Origin: Winogradskyella eckloniae
GTDB lineage: Bacteria > Bacteroidota > Bacteroidia > Flavobacteriales > Flavobacteriaceae
Length of the DNA: 64,000 bases
Reading direction: 5' to 3'
Assembly: GCF_013249045.1 (NCBI RefSeq)
Contig: NZ_JABRWP010000006.1
Span: 1 to 64,000, forward strand
Shown: positions 1-8,106 of the stretch, piece by piece
Layout: every line of letters begins with the position of its first letter
How positions within the stretch are numbered: position 1 is the stretch's first letter
The notes under the pieces: model-generated
Database searches by the model: none
Told to the model about the DNA's origin: nothing
What the model saw: the letters and a program-made list of their open reading frames with translations, nothing else
Translations under genes and position numbers: made by a program

Positions 1-126
1 TGCTAACTGCTAACTGCTAACTGCTAACTGCTAACTGCTAACTGCTAACTGCTAACTGCTAACTGCTAACTGCTAACTGCTAACTGCTAACTGCTAACTG
101 CTAACTGCTAACTGCTAACTGCTAAC
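1..126. repeat. Heptanucleotide tandem array (TGCTAAC), at least 18 copies
   Basis: Eighteen perfect head-to-tail copies of TGCTAAC run from the first base of the window, so the true length is unknown. Read on the minus strand the unit is GTTAGCA. The last three sense codons and the TAG stop of trpG lie inside the array. Seven is not a multiple of three and the unit contains TAG, so any reading frame entering the array stops within about 21 bases. Confidence 0.97.
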
Positions 127-693
127 TATATCATTAACCCAATTCTCTAAAATCTTTTTTCCATCTGGAGTTAACACAGATTCTGGATGATATTGAACGC
201 CTTTTACATCATATACTTTATGTCTTAATGACATAATTTGTCCGTTGTCGTCAAAAGATGTGGCTTCTAAACTATCGGGTAAATTTGCGTTAACAACCCA
301 CGAGTGGTATCTGCCAACTTCGAATGATTGTCCCAGGCCTTTAAATAAAGGTTCGTCTTCCACAGAAAGTGTAATTGTGGTAGAAACACCATGATATACA
401 TCTTCTAGGTTCTCTAATGAACCGCCAAATACTTCGCCAATGGCTTGCTGACCTAAACACACACCTAAAATACTTTTTGTGGGTGCGTAGGTAGCAATGA
501 TTTCTTTTAATAAACCTGCTTCATCAGGAATTCCTGGTCCTGGTGATAACACAATTTTATCAAAAGCATCAACTTCATCTAGGGTTAATTTGTCGTTTCG
601 CTTTACTATAACCTCACAATTTAAGTCTTCTAAATAATGGACTAAATTGTATGTGAAACTGTCGTAATTGTCTATTACTAATACTTTTTTCAT
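115..693 (-). CDS. trpG: Anthranilate synthase component II (glutamine amidotransferase)
   Basis: This subunit releases ammonia from glutamine for TrpE in the first step of tryptophan synthesis, in the cytoplasm. The 192 residues form a single class I glutamine amidotransferase domain of normal length. The nucleophile is Cys79 in GVCLGQ, with His169 and Glu171 in the VQYHPES motif; the oxyanion strand SPGPG is at 50-54. It lies downstream of trpE on the same strand, 345 bases away, which is unusually far for this pair. The gap holds a TTTC tract, two GC-rich palindromes and a heptamer array. Its last codons and stop are part of another heptamer array. A PabA role is possible, but the trpE pairing and the upstream trp attenuator favour TrpG. 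Confidence 0.93.
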   Translation of the reverse strand: MKKVLVIDNYDSFTYNLVHYLEDLNCEVIVKRNDKLTLDEVDAFDKIVLSPGPGIPDEAGLLKEIIATYAPTKSILGVCLGQQAIGEVFGGSLENLEDVYHGVSTTITLSVEDEPLFKGLGQSFEVGRYHSWVVNANLPDSLEATSFDDNGQIMSLRHKVYDVKGVQYHPESVLTPDGKKILENWVNDIVSS

Positions 694-700
694 TTTAATG

Positions 701-714
701 CCTGCTGAAGCAGG
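701..714. repeat. Perfect palindrome just upstream of trpG
   Basis: CCTGCT-GA-AGCAGG has two perfect 6-base arms and a 2-base centre. It lies 8 bases upstream of the trpG start codon on the minus strand. It could be a hairpin covering the trpG ribosome entry region or a dispersed intergenic palindrome; the window contains no second copy that I noticed. Confidence 0.6.
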
Positions 715-733
715 TATCTATTAATTAAACTAT

Positions 734-782
<49 letters not shown>

Positions 783-953
783 GTTCATTTGTAAAAGCAC
801 CATTCGCTTTCAGAACTTCGTGGTTGAGGCTGCGCCTCGCATTTTCGTTCTTTTGCTGATTATTTCTGAATTTTGATGTTTTCGACTATATCGGAATTTG
901 GGACATTAATTTTTACTAATTTTTGTTCTTTCCCAAATTGTATTTTATTTTTC

Positions 954-1037
954 ACCAACTACCAACTACCAACTACCAACTACCAACTACCAACTACCAA
1001 CTACCAACTACCAACTACCAACTACCAACTACCAACT
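954..1037. repeat. Heptanucleotide tandem array (ACCAACT), 12 copies
   Basis: Twelve perfect copies of ACCAACT; the minus-strand phase is GTTGGTA. The array begins one base after the trpE stop codon (1039-1041). In matching phase the unit differs from the array at 1-126 (GTTAGCA) by two transitions only, so the two arrays look like members of one repeat family, each attached to the 3' end of a trp gene. Confidence 0.96.
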
Positions 1038-1038
1038 A

Positions 1039-2439
1039 CTAAATATCCTTCGCCAACTCAATCGCATTTGTCAATGCACCAAGCTTATTATATACTTCTT
1101 GTAATTCACTTTCGGCATTAGATTTTGCTACCAATCCTGCGCCAGCTTGCCAAAATAATTTATGATTCTGACTTAAAAATGTTCTAATCATTATAGCATG
1201 ATTAAAATTGCCACTGAAATCCATAAAACCAATTGCTCCACCATAATAGCCTCTGCTTGTTTTTTCGTATTTCTCTATAAGTTGCATGGCTTTGTGCTTT
1301 GGTGCGCCACTTAATGTTCCTGCAGGAAATGTATCTGCTACCACTTGCATTGTATCTGTGTTTTTATGAATGGTTCCAGTTACTTTACTTACTAAATGGA
1401 TGACATGAGAGAAAAATTGAACTTCTCTATAGTTTTCTACAGTGACGTTGCTTCCGTTTCTACTTAGGTCATTTCTAGCCAAATCAACTAACATTACGTG
1501 TTCGCTGTTTTCTTTGTCGTCTTTTATTAATTTTTCAGCAAGTTCTGCATCTTTTAAGTCGTTTCCGCTACGTTTAAAAGTACCTGCAATAGGATGAATC
1601 TCGGCTTTACCTTCACTAACAACCAATTGGGCTTCTGGCGAGCTTCCAAAGATTTTAAAGTTGCCGTAATCGAAATAAAACAAATATGGCGACGGGTTTA
1701 TACTTCTTAATGCTCGGTAAACATTAAACTCGTCGCCACTAAATTTTTGCGAAAACTGTTTAGATAATACCAATTGAAAAACATCGCCTCGTCCACAATG
1801 TTTTTTCGCTAATTCTACATGCTCTTTATACTCATCGTCTGTAAGGTTAGAATCAATGTCGCCATTGGTGTTAAAATCGTAAGACGCATATTGTCTGGTT
1901 TGAATTAATTGCAGAATATCGTCAATGTTGTTTTCTGTGTCAAAACAATGCGCAAAAATATAGGCTTCGTTTTTTTGATGATTTATGGCAATAATATTTT
2001 GATAAACAGCATAATATACATCTGGTATTGTTGCCGAATTTTCCTTTTTTGAAATTTCTATATCTTCAAAATATTTTACAGCATCATATGAGGTATAGCC
2101 AAAAATTCCGTTATTGATAAATTTGAAATCTTCATTTGTATCGACTTTAAAGCGTTGTGTAAATTTGTGAATTTCTTCAACTACACCAACGGTTTCTACA
2201 AAATTAGATTTAGAACTACCATCAGGATAAGTTTGATGAATATTATTGTTTTCAACCTTAATAGAAGCTATTGGATTGCAGCAGATATAAGAAAAACTGT
2301 TATCGTTAGCATGATAGTCGCTACTTTCTAGCAAAATACTATTAGGAAATTTATCTCTAATTTTTAGATAAATACTAACAGGAGTGATAGTATCGGCTAA
2401 TATTTTTTTATAATGTGTATATAAACTAAATGTTTTCAT
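1039..2439 (-). CDS. trpE: Anthranilate synthase component I
   Basis: It converts chorismate plus ammonia to anthranilate, with TrpG as partner. At 466 residues it is in the usual range. The chorismate-binding domain occupies roughly the C-terminal 270 residues and shows HPIAGTFKRSG, LVDLARNDLSRN, PAGTLSGAPKHKAM and the terminal QAGAGLVAKSNAESE block. The N-terminal domain is more divergent, as expected for the regulatory half. The ATG at 2437-2439 lies about 15 bases after the T-run of a perfect terminator hairpin, so expression must depend on readthrough; the leader peptide upstream with three Trp codons explains this. PabB is the alternative, but the leader peptide makes TrpE the better call. 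Confidence 0.94.
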   Translation of the reverse strand: MKTFSLYTHYKKILADTITPVSIYLKIRDKFPNSILLESSDYHANDNSFSYICCNPIASIKVENNNIHQTYPDGSSKSNFVETVGVVEEIHKFTQRFKVDTNEDFKFINNGIFGYTSYDAVKYFEDIEISKKENSATIPDVYYAVYQNIIAINHQKNEAYIFAHCFDTENNIDDILQLIQTRQYASYDFNTNGDIDSNLTDDEYKEHVELAKKHCGRGDVFQLVLSKQFSQKFSGDEFNVYRALRSINPSPYLFYFDYGNFKIFGSSPEAQLVVSEGKAEIHPIAGTFKRSGNDLKDAELAEKLIKDDKENSEHVMLVDLARNDLSRNGSNVTVENYREVQFFSHVIHLVSKVTGTIHKNTDTMQVVADTFPAGTLSGAPKHKAMQLIEKYEKTSRGYYGGAIGFMDFSGNFNHAIMIRTFLSQNHKLFWQAGAGLVAKSNAESELQEVYNKLGALTNAIELAKDI

Positions 2440-2453
2440 ATCAATTTTAAATT

Positions 2454-2487
2454 AAAAAAGGCTTGTCGTGAATGACAAGCCTTTTTT
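2454..2487 (-). terminator. trp attenuator terminator hairpin
   Basis: A perfect 14-base-pair stem (2454-2467 with 2474-2487) has a 6-base loop. Read on the minus strand it is GGCTTGTC/GACAAGCC followed by TTTTTT. It stands between the leader peptide (2518-2571) and the trpE start (2439), the place of the attenuator in a translation-controlled trp operon. The symmetric A/T flanks mean it could also stop plus-strand transcription. Confidence 0.88.
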
Positions 2488-2517
2488 ATATATTTTTTCA
2501 TAACAAGGATGGTTTCA

Positions 2518-2571
2518 CTAACATGCGTTTGAGAAATTCCACCACCAAATATGATTTGTATTTATTTTCAT
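2518..2571 (-). CDS. trpL: trp leader peptide, MKINTNHIWWWNFSNAC
   Basis: A 17-codon frame upstream of trpE starts with ATG at 2569-2571 and ends with TAG at 2518-2520. Codons 9-11 are three consecutive TGG (Trp). A terminator hairpin follows about 30 bases after the stop, then trpE. This is the standard layout of ribosome-mediated attenuation: stalling at the Trp codons when charged tRNA-Trp is scarce should prevent the terminator from forming. A possible switch is visible. The segment ACCATCC just after the leader stop can pair with GGTGGT in the Trp codons through one bulged base, while the following CCTT can pair with AAGG at the foot of the terminator stem. That folding is my inference. 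No Shine-Dalgarno sequence is visible, as is common in this phylum. Confidence 0.88.
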   Translation of the reverse strand: MKINTNHIWWWNFSNAC

Positions 2572-2580
2572 AATCAAGGT

Positions 2581-2612
2581 CAAATATAGAAATGAATTTT
2601 GTTAATGTCAAA
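2581..2612 (-). promoter_or_regulatory. Predicted promoter of the trp operon (Bacteroidota type)
   Basis: On the minus strand the -7 box TATATTTG (2588 to 2581) matches TAnnTTTG exactly, and TTTG (2612 to 2609) lies 20 bases upstream, matching the -33 element and spacing of this phylum. Transcription would begin near 2574-2578, only a few bases before the leader peptide ATG, so the leader mRNA would be nearly leaderless. Confidence 0.7.
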
Positions 2613-2674
2613 CATTTAATTAATTTTTTGTTAATTATTAAGAGTTCCATTAGTTAGAGTATTAATTTTATGAC

Positions 2675-3148
2675 ATGAAGCAGTTTTTTTTATTCATTTT
2701 AATTATCGGTTTACCATTTCAAGATGTAAAATTGGAGGTGTATGATTATGATGGTTTAGAGCCTTTGTTACATCAAAAAGATGATAAGGTACATGTGGTA
2801 AATTTTTGGGCGACGTGGTGTGGTCCTTGTATAAAAGAGTTGCCTTATTTTGAAGCCGTAAATGAGAAATACAAAGAAGATCAAGTTGATGTGCTTTTAG
2901 TAAGCTTGGATTTTCCGAGTAAATATGAGACGGCATTAAAACCATATATTAAAAAGCATCAGCTAAAATCGAAAGTCGTGGCATTGAATGATACGGATCA
3001 AAATCGTTGGATTGCAGCGATTGATGAAAACTGGTCTGGAGCATTACCTGCTACTATTATTTATAAAGGCGATAAGCGTCAATTTTACGAAAAGTCTTTT
3101 ACACAAGAGGAATTAGAAACCGAAATAAAACAATTTTTAAAAAAATAA
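2675..3148 (+). CDS. TlpA-like thioredoxin-fold protein
   Basis: A 157-residue thiol-disulfide oxidoreductase of the TlpA/ResA type. A short hydrophobic N-terminus (about residues 3-14) suggests export or membrane anchoring. The thioredoxin domain follows, with the active site WCGPC (Cys49 and Cys52) inside VNFWATWCGPCIKELP. It is probably a periplasmic reductant for cytochrome maturation or for protein disulfides. It lies 4 bases upstream of the next redoxin gene and heads a same-strand group ending in DsbD, which could supply its electrons. The exact target cannot be told from sequence. Confidence 0.85.
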   Translation: MKQFFLFILIIGLPFQDVKLEVYDYDGLEPLLHQKDDKVHVVNFWATWCGPCIKELPYFEAVNEKYKEDQVDVLLVSLDFPSKYETALKPYIKKHQLKSKVVALNDTDQNRWIAAIDENWSGALPATIIYKGDKRQFYEKSFTQEELETEIKQFLKK

Positions 3149-3152
3149 AACT

Positions 3153-3764
3153 ATGAAAACTTTAAAATTATTTTCTGCAGTAGTGTTAGTTTTTGCACTA
3201 TCTGCTTTTACAATTAATACGAGTGATAAAGGGTATAATATTGGTGATAAAGCAACTGATTTTAGTCTTGAAAACATAGATGGTAAAATGGTGTCTTTAT
3301 CAGATTATAAAGATGCGAAAGGATTTATAGTAACATTTACATGTAACACTTGCCCTTATGCAGTGGCTTATGAAGATAGAATTGAAGCCTTAAATAAAAA
3401 ATACGCGTCTCAAGGTTTTCCTGTTATTGCAATTATGCCAAATAATATAGATGTAAAACCTGGTGATAACATGAAATCAATGCAAACAAGAGCTAAAGAG
3501 AAAGGGTTTACTTTTCCGTATTTAATGGATAAAGATCAAGAGATTTACCCTCAATATGGAGCGACTAAAACACCACATATTTATGTGTTAGAAAAAACAA
3601 ATGATGGAAATGTTGTCAGATATATTGGTGCAATAGATGATAATTACCAAGACGCAAAGGCCGTAAAAGTGAAATATGTTGAAGATGCAGTAGATGCTTT
3701 ATTGAAAGGTGAAACCATAAAAGTAGCAGAAACCAAAGCAATAGGTTGTTCTATTAAAGTGTAA
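3153..3764 (+). CDS. Exported redoxin (AhpC/TSA-like thioredoxin family)
   Basis: A 203-residue protein with an N-terminal signal sequence (residues 1-20) followed by a redoxin domain starting GDKATDFSLENIDG. The active site TCNTCPYA has a CxxC pair at Cys64 and Cys67. This motif and the later KTPHIYVLE segment with its cis-proline belong to a periplasmic redoxin subfamily common in Bacteroidota, whose substrates are not established. The start is 4 bases after the upstream TlpA-like gene, so the two are almost certainly cotranscribed. A thioredoxin-like reductase or peroxidase role in the envelope is likely, but I cannot decide between them. Confidence 0.82.
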   Translation: MKTLKLFSAVVLVFALSAFTINTSDKGYNIGDKATDFSLENIDGKMVSLSDYKDAKGFIVTFTCNTCPYAVAYEDRIEALNKKYASQGFPVIAIMPNNIDVKPGDNMKSMQTRAKEKGFTFPYLMDKDQEIYPQYGATKTPHIYVLEKTNDGNVVRYIGAIDDNYQDAKAVKVKYVEDAVDALLKGETIKVAETKAIGCSIKV

Positions 3765-3885
3765 CGATTTAGGTGGGTTTTCGCAAGAAATATGTTAAAA
3801 ATTGAATCTGGAGTGTAACACTTCAGATTTTTTTTCGTCTATATCACAAGGAAATGTTAATTTTACCTGAAATTTAATATATAAT

Positions 3886-4203
3886 ATGGCAGATTTATCA
3901 CAAGACGATTGGGTAAAACAATTAGAAGCAGACAATAATGCAGTAATTTTAGATGTTAGAACAGAAGCGGAAATAAACGATGGTTTTATTCCTAATGCAA
4001 TTAAAATTGACATTTACAAAGGGCAAGAATTTATAGATGAACTCGAGGCATTAGATAAATCCAAAAACTATTATGTGTATTGTAGGTCTGGTGCAAGAAG
4101 TGGTCAAGCCTGTGGTATAATGGATCAATTAGGTTTTGAAAATGCATATAATCTAGAAGGTGGATTTATGGAGTGGGAAGGTGATGTCGCTACACCAGAC
4201 TAG
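3886..4203 (+). CDS. Single-domain rhodanese (cytoplasmic)
   Basis: A 105-residue protein consisting of one rhodanese domain with no signal peptide. The catalytic cysteine is Cys66 in the loop YCRSGARSGQA, and LDVRTEAEI at 22-30 is the conserved entry motif. Such proteins carry persulfide sulfur or act as sulfurtransferases. It is followed 16 bases later by a second, exported rhodanese, which suggests paired sulfur handling on both sides of the inner membrane. The physiological sulfur donor is unknown. Confidence 0.86.
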   Translation: MADLSQDDWVKQLEADNNAVILDVRTEAEINDGFIPNAIKIDIYKGQEFIDELEALDKSKNYYVYCRSGARSGQACGIMDQLGFENAYNLEGGFMEWEGDVATPD

Positions 4204-4219
4204 CATAAAATAATACATT

Positions 4220-4630
4220 ATGAAAAAGATATATACTTTACTTTGTTTGTTATTAGTGTGCAGTAGTACATATAGTTGTTTAGAAAATAAGCAAGAGGCT
4301 ACTGAAGTAAAATTAGTGACTGCAGCAGAGATGCAATCTATCTTAGAGTTAGAAGACGTGCAATTGGTAGATGTGCGTACACCTCAAGAACATGAAGAAA
4401 TGCATATTGCAAACTCGCAAAATATTGATTTTTCGTCGGCTAATTTTGAAGAAGATATTTCTAAATTAGATAAAAAGAAACCTGTTATTGTGTATTGTAA
4501 ATCTGGAGGACGAAGCTCAAAATGCTCAAAAAAGATGAAAGATGCAGGCTTTGAGAAAGTTTACGATTTAGAAGGCGGGATTTCTAAATGGAAACATTCC
4601 GACATATTAGACATTAAAGTTAAGTCTTAA
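4220..4630 (+). CDS. Exported rhodanese, probable lipoprotein
   Basis: A 136-residue protein with a hydrophobic signal (1-19) and a possible lipidation cysteine at Cys20 (TYSC, a loose lipobox). A rhodanese domain follows, with LVDVRTPQEHEE at 49-60 and catalytic Cys93 in YCKSGGRSSK. It is the envelope counterpart of the cytoplasmic rhodanese directly upstream. The fold and active-site loop are clear; persulfide chemistry is inferred from the family. A strong terminator follows at 4639-4665. Confidence 0.83.
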   Translation: MKKIYTLLCLLLVCSSTYSCLENKQEATEVKLVTAAEMQSILELEDVQLVDVRTPQEHEEMHIANSQNIDFSSANFEEDISKLDKKKPVIVYCKSGGRSSKCSKKMKDAGFEKVYDLEGGISKWKHSDILDIKVKS

Positions 4631-4638
4631 ACATTCAC

Positions 4639-4665
4639 AACCGAACACTACGTTCGGTTTTTTTA
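4639..4665 (+). terminator. Intrinsic terminator after the rhodanese pair
   Basis: The stem AACCGAAC/GTTCGGTT (4639-4646 with 4652-4659) with a short loop is followed by a T-run. It separates the redoxin/rhodanese genes from dsbD. Confidence 0.85.
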
Positions 4666-4743
4666 TTGGTACTATTCACTTTCAAAACTCTTAAGGTTTT
4701 TATAATTTAGACGAATGTAAACAGAAGACTACAAGACTTCTAT

Positions 4744-4751
4744 TACATTTG
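4744..4751 (+). promoter_or_regulatory. Possible -7 box of dsbD
   Basis: TACATTTG matches TAnnTTTG 18 bases before the dsbD ATG. No convincing -33 TTG was found at the right distance, so this is a weak call. Confidence 0.35.
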
Positions 4752-4769
4752 TAAAATAATACGTTATTT

Positions 4770-7157
4770 ATGAACATAAAAAGAGTATTTCTACTGTGCC
4801 TATTGGCGATATCATTCAATACATTTGCTCAGGTATATGACCCAGTAAAATGGGAAACAAAAACAGAAAAAATTTCAGACACGGAGTATGATTTAATTTC
4901 TATTGCCACTATTGAAGATAATTGGCATTTGTATTCTCAGAAGGTGCCAGAAGGAGGACCAATTGCTACAAGTTTTACTTATAAAACTAATTCAGATTTT
5001 AGTGTTGTTGGGAATACTAGTGAGGAAGAAGGGCATACTATAATGGACCCTGTTTTTGAAATGAAAATTAAGTTTTTCGAAAATAAAGCGGAATTTAAGC
5101 AGCGTATCACAGTATTAAATAAAGAACTTTCTATAGTGGAAGGTGAAGTAGAATTCATGGTTTGTGATGATGAAAAATGCATGCCACCGAATTATATAGA
5201 TCTCAAATTTAATCTTAAAGAAGCGCAATTAGTAGAGGATAAGCCCGAAGCGTCAGCCATTAGTTTTGGCGCTACAGAAAAGCAGATTTTTGAGCCAGTA
5301 AAATGGACTACATCAGTTGAAAAAATTAATGATACAGAATATATTTTAGTGTCAAATGCTACAATTGATGACGGCTGGAAATTATATTCTCAAGTTGTAC
5401 CAGATGGTGGACCAATACCAACTGGTTTTGAGTATAAGCGCGATAGTAATGTGACTTTAGAAGGTGAAACTATAGAGGAAAAGGGAAAGGAAGTTTTAGA
5501 TAAGGTTTTTGAGATGAAGATTAAGTTCTTTAAAAACGCAGCCGAATTTAGACAAAAGATTAAAATTTCAGATAAGAATATATCGTCCATGTCCTCTGAA
5601 GTAAGTTTTATGGCCTGTAATGATGAGCGTTGTTTGGCACCGACTTACATAGATTTAGAATACGATTTAACTAAAAGTGTAGCTGTAAAAAAAAACGCTG
5701 ACCATTTTGAGACGCAAAAAAACGAAGATAACAAAGGGCTTTGGTCTATCTTTCTAGTCGCATTTCTTTCGGGATTTGTAGCGCTGTTAACACCCTGTGT
5801 GTTTCCTATGATTCCTATGACGGTAAGTTTCTTTATTAAACAAAGTAAATCAAAAGCTAAAGGAATTAGAAACGCTGTTATATATGGTTTATCTATTGTT
5901 ATAATTTATGTTTTATTAGGAACAATTATTACGGCAATTTTTGGTGCAGATGCATTAAATGCGTTAGCTACAAATGTTTGGTTTAACCTAATTTTCTTTG
6001 TTTTATTAATAGTATTTGCAATGTCTTTTCTGGGTGCTTTTGAAATAGTGTTACCAAATTCTTGGGCTAATAAAGCGGATAGACAGGCAGATAAAGGTGG
6101 ACTTGTAGGCATCTTCTTTATGGCATTGGCTTTGGCTATTGTTTCGTTTTCGTGTACTGGGCCAATTGTCGGAACGATTTTGGTAGAAGCGGCTTCTAAA
6201 GGTGGCTTAGCACCAGTAATAGGTATGCTTGGGTTTTCATCTGCTATTGCATTACCGTTTGCATTATTTGCGGCTTTTCCTGGTTGGTTAAATTCATTAC
6301 CAAAATCTGGAGGTTGGTTAAATACGGTAAAAGTAGTTTTAGGATTTTTAGAATTAGCATTAGCTTTTAAATTTTTATCTCAAGCGGATTTAGTTTTACA
6401 AGGACATTTGTTGGAACGCGAAGTATTTATTGCAATTTGGATAGCTGTTTTTGGTGCATTAACCTTGTATTTGTTTGGTAAAATTCAATTGCCTCACGAT
6501 TCGCCATTAAAACACATTTCAGTTGGTAGGCTAATGTTAGGATTACTTACCTTAACGTTTACAATTTATATGATTCCAGGACTTTGGGGTGCGCCTTTAA
6601 ATTTAATAAGTGCATTTCCGCCACCATTAGATTATTCCGAATCGCCTTATGGAGTTGGTTATGCTAAAGGTGGAGGGTCAGCTAGTCATTCAGATTTGCC
6701 AGAAGGTGCACATTTGTTAGCGCCTCATGATATTTTAGCTTTTAATGATTATGACAAAGGGCTGGCTTATGCAAAAACCGTTGGGAAACCAGTAATGCTA
6801 GATTTTACAGGTTGGGCATGTGTTAATTGTCGTAAAATGGAGCAAAACGTTTGGGTAAAACCAGAAATTTTGTCAAAATTAAAAAATGACGTTGTACTTA
6901 TTTCGCTTTATGTGGATGAGCAAATTGATTTTCCTGAAGGCGAAGCGCCAGATTCTAAATTGAGACCGGGAAAAAAATTGAGGAATAAAGGTCAAAAATG
7001 GAGTGAAATGCAAACCATAAAGTACAAAACCAATACGCAACCTTATTATGTGTTAATGGATCATAATGAAGAAAATCTTAATGAGCCTGTTGCGTATACG
7101 CCAAATTATGTTGAATATAACAATTGGTTAAAAGAAGGTATAGAAAATTTTAAGTAA
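4770..7157 (+). CDS. dsbD: Thiol:disulfide interchange protein DsbD with duplicated N-terminal domain
   Basis: DsbD carries electrons from cytoplasmic thioredoxin across the inner membrane to periplasmic reductases. The 795 residues show a signal peptide (1-20), two tandem copies of the periplasmic alpha-like domain (about 22-150 and 174-302), a membrane section (about 327-620) and a C-terminal thioredoxin domain. Each N-domain copy keeps its own C-x4-C pair (Cys132/137 and Cys283/288) in closely similar contexts. The membrane cysteines are Cys343 (TPCVFPMIP) and Cys462 (SCTGPIVG). The C-terminal active site is WACVNC (Cys684/687). One N-domain is usual, so the duplication is notable. The TlpA-like protein and redoxin upstream are plausible clients. 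Confidence 0.92.
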   Translation: MNIKRVFLLCLLAISFNTFAQVYDPVKWETKTEKISDTEYDLISIATIEDNWHLYSQKVPEGGPIATSFTYKTNSDFSVVGNTSEEEGHTIMDPVFEMKIKFFENKAEFKQRITVLNKELSIVEGEVEFMVCDDEKCMPPNYIDLKFNLKEAQLVEDKPEASAISFGATEKQIFEPVKWTTSVEKINDTEYILVSNATIDDGWKLYSQVVPDGGPIPTGFEYKRDSNVTLEGETIEEKGKEVLDKVFEMKIKFFKNAAEFRQKIKISDKNISSMSSEVSFMACNDERCLAPTYIDLEYDLTKSVAVKKNADHFETQKNEDNKGLWSIFLVAFLSGFVALLTPCVFPMIPMTVSFFIKQSKSKAKGIRNAVIYGLSIVIIYVLLGTIITAIFGADALNALATNVWFNLIFFVLLIVFAMSFLGAFEIVLPNSWANKADRQADKGGLVGIFFMALALAIVSFSCTGPIVGTILVEAASKGGLAPVIGMLGFSSAIALPFALFAAFPGWLNSLPKSGGWLNTVKVVLGFLELALAFKFLSQADLVLQGHLLEREVFIAIWIAVFGALTLYLFGKIQLPHDSPLKHISVGRLMLGLLTLTFTIYMIPGLWGAPLNLISAFPPPLDYSESPYGVGYAKGGGSASHSDLPEGAHLLAPHDILAFNDYDKGLAYAKTVGKPVMLDFTGWACVNCRKMEQNVWVKPEILSKLKNDVVLISLYVDEQIDFPEGEAPDSKLRPGKKLRNKGQKWSEMQTIKYKTNTQPYYVLMDHNEENLNEPVAYTPNYVEYNNWLKEGIENFK

Positions 7158-7481
7158 AATGCGCTCAGTTCCATATTGCTAGATATTAATACCTAGTAAT
7201 AATAACTTACCATGTATGTTTTATTGGTTGAAATGGTCCTGTATTTAGACTTTATAACATGATTTTTGGTGTCTTGAATATGATTGTTGCTATCAAAAAA
7301 TATAAAAGACTGTCCTCGATTTACTTCTACGCGAAATATTAATTTTAATTAAAATTTAGTGGCGCATTTTTAAAATGCACAAAATATAAAACCTCCTAGG
7401 TCTTATTTACGTATGTCTTATTGTAGCTGTCGAAGTAGTTTATGTTGACAAGCTATTTATAAGTTTACTAGTCAATTAATA
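7158..7481. other. 324-base intergenic region before the His-rich gene
   Basis: No coding frame or terminator is seen. It is AT-rich and holds the near-perfect palindrome described at 7364-7378 and a second AT-only palindrome near 7342-7357. A promoter for the His-rich gene and receptor probably lies here, but no clear TAnnTTTG box with a -33 partner was found. Confidence 0.5.
7364..7378. promoter_or_regulatory. Palindrome, possible operator
   Basis: GCATTTT-T-AAAATGC has perfect 7-base arms about 100 bases upstream of the His-rich/TonB receptor genes. The position fits a repressor site, for example of a metal-responsive regulator, but the regulator is not known. Confidence 0.4.
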
Positions 7482-7988
7482 ATGCAAACCAATCCATTAG
7501 ATAAAATAAAGATTAATTTGTTCAGAATAACCACAGTTGTTATTCTGATGGGTTATTTTTTTAGTTTGATGCCTACAAGATTACACCATATTTTACATTC
7601 TATTTCTCATTATATAGATGCTTCTAGTTTGGTGTTTCAGCAAGAAGATTTAAACACTAATGATAGCAATGGAACATTAGTGGTTTTGTCTGGTTCACGG
7701 AATATTCAACATAGTCATGAGCATAATCATGAGCATAATCATAGTCATGATCATAAGCATAATGTTATAGATTTTTTAGATTTAGTTATTAATAATACGT
7801 TTAATAAAGAAAATAAGCATCAAGGAGAATCCGTTATAGATCTCAAAATTAGTAAATATAGTATGCCATATGCTAGTGGTTTGGTTATTCAGTATTTGGA
7901 AAGGGAATCATCTGAAGTTTCTCTAGAAAAACCAACATTTTTTAAAAATCGATTTCTAGATCAAAGGTTTAAACCACCTAAAGTTTAA
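7482..7988 (+). CDS. Small membrane protein with a histidine-rich metal-binding stretch
   Basis: A 168-residue protein of unknown family. It has one hydrophobic segment (about 13-30), then a loop with alternating His, Glu, Asn and Asp between residues 77 and 93, and a basic, proline-containing C-terminus (RFKPPKV). Such stretches bind zinc, nickel or copper. It sits about 120 bases upstream of a TonB-dependent receptor on the same strand, so it may be a metal sensor, buffer or accessory for that receptor. The topology and the role are inferred; no enzymatic motif is present. Confidence 0.75.
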   Translation: MQTNPLDKIKINLFRITTVVILMGYFFSLMPTRLHHILHSISHYIDASSLVFQQEDLNTNDSNGTLVVLSGSRNIQHSHEHNHEHNHSHDHKHNVIDFLDLVINNTFNKENKHQGESVIDLKISKYSMPYASGLVIQYLERESSEVSLEKPTFFKNRFLDQRFKPPKV

Positions 7989-8106
7989 TAACGCTTTTAT
8001 ATTAGTTTTTCATTTTCCTATTTATGATAGGACAGGAATTTCTAAGCCTTGAATAACGTAGTTTATTCAATAAAAACAGATTATTTATTAAACGATTTAA
8101 ATTAAG

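Noticed and set aside
115-126. Array-driven frameshift variation of TrpG
   Set aside because: Every frame meets a stop within about 21 bases of the array, so length changes would not alter the protein beyond the last residues.
873-1121. Plus-strand open frame with repeated NYQLPTT residues
   Set aside because: It is the heptanucleotide array translated, with the rest antisense to the end of trpE. No start context or homology.
7158-7481. Riboswitch upstream of the His-rich/receptor genes
   Set aside because: No conserved stem set or cobalamin/TPP box could be recognised; only simple palindromes are present.
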